From positions 4,349,001-4,413,000 of the forward strand of contig NC_010571.1 of NCBI RefSeq assembly GCF_000019965.1: a DNA stretch of 64,000 nucleotides. The letters are read 5' to 3'. Of this stretch, positions 16,536 through 23,936 are shown one piece after another. The position numbers were made by a program, and so were the translations under genes. The DNA comes from Opitutus terrae PB90-1. GTDB taxonomy: Bacteria > Verrucomicrobiota > Verrucomicrobiia > Opitutales > Opitutaceae. Within the stretch, counting starts at the first letter, position 1, and every line of letters begins with the position of its first letter. The notes beneath the pieces were generated by a model. It worked only from the letters and a program-made list of their open reading frames with translations, was not told where the DNA came from and made no database searches.

Positions 16536-18263
16536 ATGAGCAACCCTTGCCAAGTTCGCGGCCGCAATCCGAAGGCCTTGTTTTCCCTCAAACTCCATCG
16601 CGGCGACGGCATGACGCTGCTGGCGATGAACTGGCGGCGGCGCCGCCCGCCACTCGATTTCGTCGGCTTCGCGATCGAATACCAGGAGCCTGGCGGCACG
16701 CGTTTCTACGCGCTGAACAACCGCCTCAGCTTCGCCGCAGACGCCGCCAAGCCGAAGAAACTCTCCACGCGGCTCTCGCCGATCCAGAAATTTCGCTGGG
16801 TGCATTTCCCCCGCAACGCGGAGCTGGACGGCGATTTCACCTATCGCGCCACGCCGGTCTTCATGGATGCTGCCGGCAAGCTGAGCTACGGCGAGCCACA
16901 GGAAGCGGCGATCCAGCTCCGCCGTGAGACCTACCCGGGACAGCTCAACGTCACCTACACGCGCGGCTTCGTCTCGTCGCAGGCGTTCGCCGATCGCTAT
17001 GGCAAATATCCGCTCACCGCACTGCTGCCTGCCACGGCCGACCAAGGCCTCGAGTTCCAACCGGGTTGCCCCGAAAAGGTGGCGAAGGGCGCCTACGCAT
17101 GGATGGGTTTTGAAGCGCGTAGCGCCGTGCTTGAGGTGCTCGACCAGGCGCTCGGCGATCCGCAAGCGCAGGTGCGCGTCGTCGCCTATGACCTTTGCGA
17201 ACCCGGCATCGTCTCCCGGCTTGAGCAACTGGGCACGCGGCTGAAGATCATCATCGACGACTCAAAACCAGACCACGGCGCGAAAACCTCCGCCGAGGCC
17301 GCCGCCGAGCGTCGGCTCATCGCGTCGGCCGGCCCCGATCACGTCAAGCGACAGCACGTACGAAAGCTTCAGCACAACAAGATCGTCGTGGTCGACGGCC
17401 CGGCCGTGCAGGCCGCGGTCGCAGGCTCGACCAACTTTTCCTGGCGCGGATTCTACGTGCAGAACAACAGCGCGGTGATTCTCCGTGGTCCATCCGTCGT
17501 GCGGATTTTCACCGCAGCGTTCGAAGCCTACTGGAACAATGCGCGGCCGGAGGTATTCGGCGCGACCGCCTCCGCCGGCTGGCAGAAGCTGGGGCTCAAA
17601 GGTATTAAGGCCGCCATCACCTTCTCGCCGCGGCTTGCGCAAAACGCGGTGCTCGCCTCAATCGCGGCCGACCTCGCCCAAGCGCGCTCCAGCCTCTTCT
17701 TCTCGCTCGCTTTTCTCTATCAAACGCCGGGCCGCATCGTCGACGCGCTCAAACAAATCCAGTCCGACGCGAAAATTTTCTGCTACGGAATCTCGGACAA
17801 GAAAGTGAAAGCGCTCGCCGCGCCCGGCCTCGCGCTCACCAAGCCGAGCGGTCAGATGAGCGTCGTTTACCCGCAGGAGCTGACGCGCGATCTGGCCGGC
17901 CTGTTCAAGGAGGAGTCCAGCGGCGGACGCGGCGTGCGGCTGCACCACAAGTTTCTCGTGATCGATTTCGATAAGCCGACGGCACGCGTCTATGTGGGCT
18001 CCTTCAACTTCTCGGGCGCCGCGGACACTAGCAACGGCGAAAACCTGCTGTGCATTCGCGACCGCCGGGTGGCGACCTCCTACATGATCGAGGCGTTGCG
18101 GATCTTCGATCACTACCATTTCCGCGTCGCGCAAAAAGAGGCCAAGGCGGGACACCGCCCGCTGCAGCTCGCCCGTCCGCCGCGCGCACCGGACGAGAAG
18201 CCGTGGTGGGACGAATACTACTCGGATCCACGCAAGGCGCTCGACCGAAAGCTGTTCGCCTGA
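16536..18263 (+). CDS. Phospholipase D-like protein with two HKD motifs
   Basis: The 575-residue product carries two phospholipase D catalytic half-sites. The first, near residues 275-305, is QHNKIVVVDG followed by AGSTNFSW. The second, near residues 468-495, is LHHKFLVIDF followed by VGSFNFSG. The N-terminal 120 residues (FSLKLHRGDGMTLLAMNWRR) are a separate all-beta-looking region. No signal peptide is seen. PLD-fold proteins include lipases, nucleases and transphosphatidylases. The role here is unknown; a nuclease-like or restriction-associated role is possible given the neighbouring mobile patch, but this is speculative. Confidence 0.8.
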   Translation: MSNPCQVRGRNPKALFSLKLHRGDGMTLLAMNWRRRRPPLDFVGFAIEYQEPGGTRFYALNNRLSFAADAAKPKKLSTRLSPIQKFRWVHFPRNAELDGDFTYRATPVFMDAAGKLSYGEPQEAAIQLRRETYPGQLNVTYTRGFVSSQAFADRYGKYPLTALLPATADQGLEFQPGCPEKVAKGAYAWMGFEARSAVLEVLDQALGDPQAQVRVVAYDLCEPGIVSRLEQLGTRLKIIIDDSKPDHGAKTSAEAAAERRLIASAGPDHVKRQHVRKLQHNKIVVVDGPAVQAAVAGSTNFSWRGFYVQNNSAVILRGPSVVRIFTAAFEAYWNNARPEVFGATASAGWQKLGLKGIKAAITFSPRLAQNAVLASIAADLAQARSSLFFSLAFLYQTPGRIVDALKQIQSDAKIFCYGISDKKVKALAAPGLALTKPSGQMSVVYPQELTRDLAGLFKEESSGGRGVRLHHKFLVIDFDKPTARVYVGSFNFSGAADTSNGENLLCIRDRRVATSYMIEALRIFDHYHFRVAQKEAKAGHRPLQLARPPRAPDEKPWWDEYYSDPRKALDRKLFA

Positions 18264-18401
18264 CTGCCTTCGATGCCATAGGTGCCAAACGATACGGCGT
18301 AGAACACGACCAACGCCACCAGCCAGCGCGAAACTCGCCTCTTCGCAATGGCATCGAAGACGGGCAGCCGGACCGCTGCGAGGTGATCCGCACCGCGACC
18401 G
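18264..18401. other. Junction between PLD gene and IS110 remnant
   Basis: No complete gene is visible. A perfect 12-bp inverted repeat, CTTCGATGCCAT (about 18270) and ATGGCATCGAAG (about 18347), brackets it. On the minus strand a short open stretch reads AKRRVSRWLVALVVFYAVSF, which looks like a membrane helix. It may be the tail of a deleted gene, or chance. Confidence 0.3.
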
Positions 18402-18999
18402 TTGACGGAAGATCCCGCCGTGCTCGGGCCGGCCGAGTTGTATCTGCACGCGCTCTTGGCCCAGCTCGAGCCGTTGCTCGTGGTGCTCGAACGCTACGAC
18501 GAACGCATCGCTCAAGTCTTCGGCGCCCATCCCGATCAGGCCCTGATCCGTTCGTTTCCCGGCGTCGGCCCGGTGCTCGCCCCGCGACTGCTCGCCGCCC
18601 TCGGCGACGACCGCAGCCGCTTTCCGGCAGCGAAGTCGCTGCAGTGCCTCTCCGGGATCGCCCCCGTCGTGATCCGCTCCGGTCACAGCACCCAGATCTG
18701 TCGCCGCCACGCCCTGCCCCACCTTCCTGCGCCAGTCGTTCCACGAACACGCCAGCGAAAGCATCCGCCACTCGCGCTGGGCCCGCGCCTACTACGAGCA
18801 GCAAAAGCTACGCGGCAAGAAACACCACACCATCGCCCGCGCCCTCGCCTTCAAATGGCAGCGGATCCTCGTCCGCTGCTGGCAGGACCATCAGCCGTAT
18901 GACGAGACCCGCTACCTCGCCTCGCTCCAACACCGCAATCCCGCCCTTTACCAACTCGCCCTCCACACCCGCCTGCCCAGCGACAAGGCCCCCGCATAA
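18402..18999 (+). pseudogene. IS110-family transposase remnant, 3' part with frameshift
   Basis: Only the C-terminal half of an IS110/IS1328-type transposase is present. It begins near PAELYLHALLAQLEPLLVVL, includes the transposase_20 helix-hairpin motif SFPGVGPVLAPRLLAALGDD and CLSGIAPVVIRSG, and then loses frame near 18713, where an extra C appears to have been inserted. The rest continues in the next frame (FLRQSFHEHASESIRHSRWA, then YYEQQKLRGKKHHTIARALA) to TAA at 18997-18999. The N-terminal DEDD (RuvC-like) domain is missing. The element is inactive. Confidence 0.8.
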
Positions 19000-19048
19000 A
19001 CCTCACTTTCCCGCTTGCTTGGAGACCTCAGATATCTGGTTGGGCCGT

Positions 19049-19609
19049 TTATTCATCGAGGCTACTAACAGCCACTAGGTGCTTTCCAAACCAATGCCAC
19101 GCATCGTCCACGAGCCTATGATCGCTGGCGGATACACGCCAATCCCGGGGGCTTTTGGGATGTGTCACGCGATCCCGGATTTCGACTGCTGCTAAGAAAC
19201 GAGCGCCCTCTTCCCCGGAGAAATCTACTTTGTATGACTTCCCGCACACACGCCCGTAGGCCCTGAAGGCCAGCTTGATATTCTCCTTGAGCGGACGCTT
19301 TGCCTTCTGAAAGCCCGCTTGGGCTAGTCGCAAATCCTGTAACTCAAGCTTGTCGGCATCGGAGAAATCACCCGGTTCTGACAATGCGCATGCAGCAGAC
19401 TTTAGATGGAAGACGTGAGCTTCGATGCATGAAAAGACGACACGCACTTTAAGCCTTCGAAGAAAATCCGTGTCCTTCTCTCGGGCCGCGAGATCGTTGA
19501 AGCTAGCGATTTCGCTGCGGGTCATGTCGAGCAACTCAGAAAGCTCGGCGAAGTTCAGACGTAGAAGAGTGAGCCGGTCCATTTTTCCCAACGACCAAAG
19601 ATCAGCCAC
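19049..19609 (-). CDS. HEPN-like protein with R-x4-H motif (putative RNase toxin or defence effector)
   Basis: The 186-residue, mostly alpha-helical, soluble protein is not a family I can name. Near the C-terminus it has VEIRDRVTHPK, residues 143-153, in which R145 and H150 form the R-x4-H motif typical of HEPN ribonucleases; the HPK context after an amphipathic helix is also common in HEPN proteins. It overlaps the upstream gene by 8 bases, so the two are co-translated. Codon use and base composition look lower in GC than the surroundings, and an IS110 remnant is adjacent, both suggesting transfer. ATG at residue 10 is an alternative start. The HEPN call rests on one motif. Confidence 0.5.
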   Translation of the reverse strand: MADLWSLGKMDRLTLLRLNFAELSELLDMTRSEIASFNDLAAREKDTDFLRRLKVRVVFSCIEAHVFHLKSAACALSEPGDFSDADKLELQDLRLAQAGFQKAKRPLKENIKLAFRAYGRVCGKSYKVDFSGEEGARFLAAVEIRDRVTHPKSPRDWRVSASDHRLVDDAWHWFGKHLVAVSSLDE

Positions 19610-20153
19610 GCGGGCCGAGCGAGGATGGAGTTTCGGATGCGGGCGAATCGTCCGAAGGCGGACGGCTGCCCGCGTTGCGCTGTGACGGCTGGTTCGGCTC
19701 TTGCTTCAGCTCCACCAGCCGTCGGGCGGTGCGCCTTTCCGGCGGAGTAATATCTTGGCGGGTGAAGGTGCTCTCGCCGGTAAGAAGCCGGCTTTTGAAC
19801 TTCTCGACTGTGGCACGGGTGAGGACGTAATTGATCCCGGGCGAATCCCAGTCGTGCAGGGTGTCCAACAAGCGCTCGTTGTAAGGGGCCTCGTCCTCGA
19901 ATCGAAAGTGGTCGGACGCAATAATGCAGAAGGCAATCGGCTCCAGGTCTTCAGCGGCTAGCGAGCCATCCAGGACAGCATCACAAAGCCGCAACACGTG
20001 GTCTCGGGTGATGAGCAATTCTTCCTTCATCGGATCCACATACTGGGTGAATACATCCGAAGAGGTTTGGACGACGGCGCCAGCCAAGTCTTTCTTCAGA
20101 GCGGCCGCAGGTGCGACACCGACGAGGAAATCTCTAAGGACGGACTCGCGCAT
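19602..20153 (-). CDS. Unknown partner gene of the HEPN-like cassette
   Basis: The 183-residue product is unrecognised. The first 130 residues look folded and acidic (FLVGVAPAAALKKDLAGAVV, LCDAVLDGSLAAEDLEPIAF, CIIASDHFRFEDE, HDWDSPGINYVLTRATVEKF). The last 45 residues are polar and probably disordered. It is the first gene of the pair and overlaps the HEPN-like gene by 8 bases. That order (partner first, HEPN second) and tight coupling fit a toxin-antitoxin or abortive-infection module with this protein as antidote or sensor. This role is inference from context only. Confidence 0.5.
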   Translation of the reverse strand: MRESVLRDFLVGVAPAAALKKDLAGAVVQTSSDVFTQYVDPMKEELLITRDHVLRLCDAVLDGSLAAEDLEPIAFCIIASDHFRFEDEAPYNERLLDTLHDWDSPGINYVLTRATVEKFKSRLLTGESTFTRQDITPPERRTARRLVELKQEPNQPSQRNAGSRPPSDDSPASETPSSLGPRG

Positions 20154-20166
20154 GTTCTGCCGAACA

Positions 20167-20203
20167 GTGTTATTCAGCCTCAGGGGAAAACCTAACTCGA
20201 GGC
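20167..20203 (-). promoter_or_regulatory. Possible promoter/operator of the HEPN cassette
   Basis: On the minus strand TTAGGT, 17 bases, TAACAC precedes the start codon at 20153. A short inverted repeat GCCTC/GAGGC (20177-20181 and 20199-20203) overlaps it and could be an operator. The boxes are weak. Confidence 0.25.
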
Positions 20204-20537
20204 AGGTTCATGGGCGCCATCACGCCCGATAACTCCTTTGGCCTCAACAGCCAAATTACAGCTCCTGGCTTTTCGAGATCGCCGCTGGCGCCGGCAAAAA
20301 GCGTGAAGCGGATCCGTTACCCCGCCGTCTGTCGTGCCCACCGACTCGATATCGTTTCCCGGATGGGGAGCAGGTGCTGTGGCGCACGGATGCGAATGTG
20401 GTCACCAAGGCCGACCGCCGGCGGCCCGGACAGCGATGGTTCGTGTGTTTGGTAGGTTGTGGTGAACTCGATGGAGCATCCTGCAAGCGCCTGTGCAGAG
20501 AGCTTAGGCCGGAGGCCACCTTGGTTACATCGAGCTG

Positions 20538-20559
20538 ACGCGACGAGGGCGTCGCGCCA
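20538..20559. repeat. Family B hairpin, single-arm copy
   Basis: GACGCGACGAGGGCGTCGCG is the AGGG-loop hairpin seen in the complete elements at 25392-25443 and 42250-42305; the partner hairpin is missing. Confidence 0.6.
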
Positions 20560-21101
20560 GCAGGGCAGGCATCTTCAGGAACGCGATGGGACACTCGCAT
20601 CCCTCAGAGGACCGAATCGACGACCAACCAGACCCTAAAAGGGGGGCTCAGGAACCCTCCGGAACCGCACAGCATGGTCGCAGGTAGTCAACAAGAGGGT
20701 CACAAGAGGGATTCGGAGCGTCAGAACCACCCGGATTTCCAGCAACCCAAGATGTTAAAAAGCACACCGGGGAAGGTGGCGGGCTTGGGCGCAGCAAGCC
20801 TGCGTGTATCCGAGTAATCGCGGGTGAGATGCTCCGTGTGGTCGGTGTATGCCGTGGGCGGCTCGTTCCCGCGCGATATGGAGTTCTGAGTTCTGCGCCT
20901 TCTGCACTTCTTTGCGGCAGTCATGGTTTCGCGCCTTTGGTGTGCTTCGTGGTTCTCCCAGCTCCATTTCGCGGCGGGCAAGATCCACCTTCGCCAGCGG
21001 CTACGGCCGACAAGTTGCCCGCGCGCCGATGGCCCGGGCTACGACAAACCACGCGGAGGAGGGCCCCGACCTAGTCGGGCTAGACTGGCCGCATTCCCCG
21101 T

Positions 21102-21131
21102 GGATTCGTGAGATTCGCGTGATTCGCGGGC
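21102..21131. repeat. Tandem 9-base repeat (GATTCGYGN)
   Basis: Three consecutive 9-base units, GATTCGTGA, GATTCGCGT and GATTCGCGG, follow CCCCGTG. Similar phrase repeats are known in intergenic DNA of planctomycetes and verrucomicrobia; the function is unknown. Confidence 0.6.
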
Positions 21132-21315
21132 AAGATCTTCTGTCGCCAAGGCTCGTAGCTACGCCGCCCACAGCAGATCGACGGCAGCGATCCGGAGTTC
21201 TGCCGGGGTGACTTTGCGAGCACGGCCCCATGGCGGAGAGAGCACTCTCGGGAGACTATGCCATGCCGTGTGAGCCGTGTTTCAGCGCGCGGCACCGTTT
21301 CTCAGCCATCCTGCC

Positions 21316-22221
21316 ATGAAGCCTCGCAACTTTCGCTTTCTCTTCACGGCTTCGGTCACGTCGGTGATGCTCACAAGCCTTGCCGTTGTCCGGGGCGCTG
21401 CACCCGCGTCAGCTCAGCCTACACCTCCCGCACCGACTTCCACCGCCCCGGAGCCACCGCAACCCGTCGCACTCACCGCGCTTCCACTGGAAAAGCTGCT
21501 CTGGCGCGACGTGCGCAATCCGCAAGGGAAGTCTCTCGGCATCGTTAACGACGTCCTCGCGCACATGCCGTCCGGCCGGATCATTTATCTTTCGATCCTG
21601 CCCGCGCGGCTCTACGGCCGACCGAAGGTCGTGCCGCCAGGCGTCGTCACCGTGCCCGACGATCCCAGGGCTCCGCTGCAGATCGACATCACTGAGGAGC
21701 GCTGGATCGAGGCGCCCGTGATCGACTGGAACAACGTCATGGTCGTGAAACCCACCGACCAGGGAGCGCAGGTGTATGCGTTCTACGAACAGAGCTGGCT
21801 CGAGCCGCCGCCGGGCGTCGACGGCCCCGTGGACCTCTCGGCCAAAGTGCCGGATCCGTCCAAGGCGGAGCGTTACGTCGCGCTCAAGCCGCTGCTGCTC
21901 GAACGCGTGACCTCGCAGAAGAACGAACAGACCGGCTACCTGAGCGGATTCCTGATCGACTGGCCGGCCCATCGCGTAACGCACGCGCTGGTCTCGCCGC
22001 GATTTCCTCCGGTGCCCAAGCCCGACGAGCAGTGGTTCGCCGTCCCGCTCGCGTTGCTCACGCCGCCCAATCCAGAGGAAACGATCGTGGTCCAAGCCGA
22101 CACCGCCGCGTTCAACCAGGCGCCGGTCGTGCCGGCATCGGATCGGCTGCCGGCTGGTGACACCCCACGAATCTATCGCTATCCGGCAGCCAAGGCCGCC
22201 GAAGTGGTCGCGGCCGAGTAG
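21316..22221 (+). CDS. Exported PRC-barrel domain protein
   Basis: The 301-residue product begins MKPRNFRFLFTASVTSVMLT, a signal peptide, followed by a Pro/Thr/Ala-rich linker. Two PRC-barrel-like modules are visible: LPLEKLLWRDVRNPQGKSLG with IVNDVLAHMPSGRIIYLSIL near residues 45-95, and YVALKPLLLERVTSQKNEQT with GYLSGFLIDWPAHRVTHALV near residues 190-235. Periplasmic PRC-barrel proteins are often stress-related, but no function is established. ATG 21316 is taken because it opens the signal peptide. It stands alone upstream of the convergent DUF1579 gene. Confidence 0.75.
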   Translation: MKPRNFRFLFTASVTSVMLTSLAVVRGAAPASAQPTPPAPTSTAPEPPQPVALTALPLEKLLWRDVRNPQGKSLGIVNDVLAHMPSGRIIYLSILPARLYGRPKVVPPGVVTVPDDPRAPLQIDITEERWIEAPVIDWNNVMVVKPTDQGAQVYAFYEQSWLEPPPGVDGPVDLSAKVPDPSKAERYVALKPLLLERVTSQKNEQTGYLSGFLIDWPAHRVTHALVSPRFPPVPKPDEQWFAVPLALLTPPNPEETIVVQADTAAFNQAPVVPASDRLPAGDTPRIYRYPAAKAAEVVAAE

Positions 22222-22602
22222 CGGGTCGGCGCGCGACGTTCAGCTGATCACGCGGCGAATCGAGGCGCCGCGTTGGTCAGAGGCGCCCGCGGCGCGGAGC
22301 GGAATCCTACCTCACCGCTGCAATTTGATTCCGCCGTTGTCGCGTAGATGCTCGCGATCGTTCTCGCCGCAGCCTTCGCTTACTTCGCAGGAGTCGGCAC
22401 CGAGGCGGAGCTGACGCTGGATGACCGCTGCCGCGAGCATCGCGATGAGATGCTCGAGCGGCTGCCTGCCGTCGCGCGCACCCTCTTCGCCAGGCTCGCC
22501 CAGAGCGTCCGAGTTCGGCGGCAACGGATCAGAGCGCGGCACGCACCGGATGGAAGTCATGAGGCAAGCTCGGGTGAGCGCGAGGACGGCAAGCACTCCG
22601 AT
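22222..22602. other. Intergenic stretch without a supported gene
   Basis: Both strands carry open frames. A minus-strand GTG-started frame, 22312-22596, lies 6 bases after the DUF1579 stop (its N-terminus is LAVLALTRACLMTS); a plus-strand frame from 22348 starts MLAIVLAAAFAYFAGVGTEA. Neither shows a known motif, and they exclude each other, so neither is called. Confidence 0.4.
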
Positions 22603-23166
22603 TCACGCCGACGCGCGCCGGCGAAAATCGATCCGGACCATCTGCTGCCACTCGCCACGCTCGTTCCACCGCGAGGACGTGAATACGCGGTGATCCTTGC
22701 TCTTGAATTCCGTCACTTCCCGGAATTTCGACAGCCCGCCGTCCGGTCCAGGCGGAAACGGGCCCTCCGTCTCCAGCGTGAGAATGCGACCGGTGGCATC
22801 GACGGTGCCGCGATAATGCCAGAGGTGACTGGACATCGAGTCCATCCACGTACCGACGTAACAACGCTGGCGCCGATCGTAGCCCAGCATCAGACGGCAA
22901 ACGTAGGGGAAGTCTTCGTTGCGGCCCTCCGACTCGAGCCAGAACCCGCCGAAGATCCGCGCGCGTTCGTGGCCGCGGCTCTTCATCGGCGAGCGGCCCG
23001 GACCGCAGTCGATCTCGAGTTCCAGGTCCCATTCGCCGACGAACTGCTGCAGCCACTCGTGCTCCTGGCCGGGGGATTCGGACGGCATGTCCGCGCAGGG
23101 CGCACGGTCGGAGTTCTCGTGGGAAGTGGCGGTGGTCATGTCTTGGGATGCAGTGGTTGTGCTCAT
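22603..23166 (-). CDS. DUF1579 family protein
   Basis: The 187-residue product has the DUF1579 pattern: HEWLQQFVGEWDLELEIDCG, ARIFGGFWLESEGR, LGYDRRQRCYVGTWMDSMSS, GRILTLETEGP and KDHRVFTSSRW. These lipocalin-like small proteins are typical members of ECF42 regulons along with DGPF/YCII proteins. The start MSTTTASQDM has a clear ribosome site (GAAAGGAAACC) just before it. It is divergent from the second YCII gene and has the ECF-type promoter candidate at 23217-23243. Confidence 0.85.
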   Translation of the reverse strand: MSTTTASQDMTTATSHENSDRAPCADMPSESPGQEHEWLQQFVGEWDLELEIDCGPGRSPMKSRGHERARIFGGFWLESEGRNEDFPYVCRLMLGYDRRQRCYVGTWMDSMSSHLWHYRGTVDATGRILTLETEGPFPPGPDGGLSKFREVTEFKSKDHRVFTSSRWNERGEWQQMVRIDFRRRASA

Positions 23167-23216
23167 GAGGTTTCCTTTCAGTGAACGCCGCGATCGCGGC
23201 GTGGTGACACTTCCTC

Positions 23217-23243
23217 GACGAACGGGCCCTCGCGTTTCGGACA
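23217..23243 (-). promoter_or_regulatory. Candidate ECF-type promoter upstream of DUF1579 gene
   Basis: TGTCCG, 17 bases, CGTC, ending 50 bases before the DUF1579 start codon. It shares GTCCG-N14-GTTCGT with the site before the VOC gene (15674-15700) with identical spacing, and is close to the published ECF42 target pattern as I recall it. Confidence 0.45.
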
Positions 23244-23366
23244 CCGCTCGCCGACTTGTCATAAAACTCCGGCACGCCCGGTGCGTTGCGCCCCCAATCC
23301 TGTGCGATGTGCTATGTTATCCGCGGCCGGGCGGCCCGGCCTGTTCAATCACACATTCCTGCCCCC

Positions 23367-23780
23367 ATGGACCTCGCCCCTTCGACTTCCTACCTCCTGC
23401 TGTTCCGCAACACCGGCCCGGAGATCTTCGCGAAGCTCTCCGCCGAGCAGAAGCAGCAACTCGTGACCCGCTGGAACGCATGGTATGACGAGCTTGCGCA
23501 ACGCGGACAGGCCCTCGAGGGACAACCGCTCGAGCCCGAGACGCGCGTCGTCAGCGGGCCGGCTGGTCAGCGGGTGATGGACGGGCCGTTCGCCGAGGCG
23601 AAGGAGGCGGTCGGCGGCTACGTGAAGTTGTGCGTCAGCGGGCTCGACGAGGCCACGGCCATCGCGCGCCGCCATCCTGCACTGGAGCACGGGCTCGTCA
23701 TCGAAATCCGGGAACTGACCGAGCACTGCCATCTCGGCGTCAAGAGCCGACAACCATCCGCGGCGGCCGCGATGGCTTGA
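23367..23780 (+). CDS. YCII/DGPF-domain protein, second copy
   Basis: The 137-residue product has YLLLFRNTGPEIFAKLSAEQ, VTRWNAWYDELAQRG, VVSGPAGQRVMDGPFAEAKE (exact DGPF motif) and ATAIARRHPALEHGLVIEIR. It is a close relative of the protein at 15138-15560. It lies 156 bases upstream of the ECF42-like sigma gene in the same orientation, the standard genomic arrangement of that sigma group. The start MDLAPSTSY was chosen by comparison with the other copy. Confidence 0.9.
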   Translation: MDLAPSTSYLLLFRNTGPEIFAKLSAEQKQQLVTRWNAWYDELAQRGQALEGQPLEPETRVVSGPAGQRVMDGPFAEAKEAVGGYVKLCVSGLDEATAIARRHPALEHGLVIEIRELTEHCHLGVKSRQPSAAAAMA

Positions 23781-23840
23781 TTCGAATGCATGCAATCAAA
23801 TCTGTCTCATCCTGAGCGGCCAAACCGGCGAGAGGCGGTG

Positions 23841-23912
23841 CGCGCTGCCTTCAAGGCTATGGGAAGATACTCGCGGGCGAGACAGCGCCTTGAGGGTAAG
23901 GCGCGCCACCTC
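23841..23912. repeat. Family F hairpin element between YCII and sigma gene
   Basis: The stem GCGCCTT/AAGGCGC with loop GAGGGT (about 23885-23904) is preceded by a weaker complementary arm (CTGCCTTCAAGGC). The conserved GAGGNN loop and following CCACCTC match copies at 43722-43750 and 44914-44948. Confidence 0.6.
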
Positions 23913-23936
23913 CAACCGCCCACTGCGGCCTGAGGC

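Larger units (their letters stand above)
20204..21315. other. Gene-poor 1.1 kb stretch with repeat debris
   Basis: No coding region is convincing on either strand. It contains a half copy of the family B hairpin (20538-20559), a half copy of family C (20787-20804), and two phrase-like tandem stretches. One is at about 20894-20960 (units around TTCTGCGCCT, TTTGCGGCAG, GCTTCGTGGTT). The other is at 21102-21131 (9-base units GATTCGTGA, GATTCGCGT, GATTCGCGG). It looks like an accumulation zone next to the mobile patch. Confidence 0.5.

Noticed and set aside
22312-22596. Small GTG-started gene directly after DUF1579
   Set aside because: No motif, an opposing plus-strand frame of equal quality, and no clear ribosome site.
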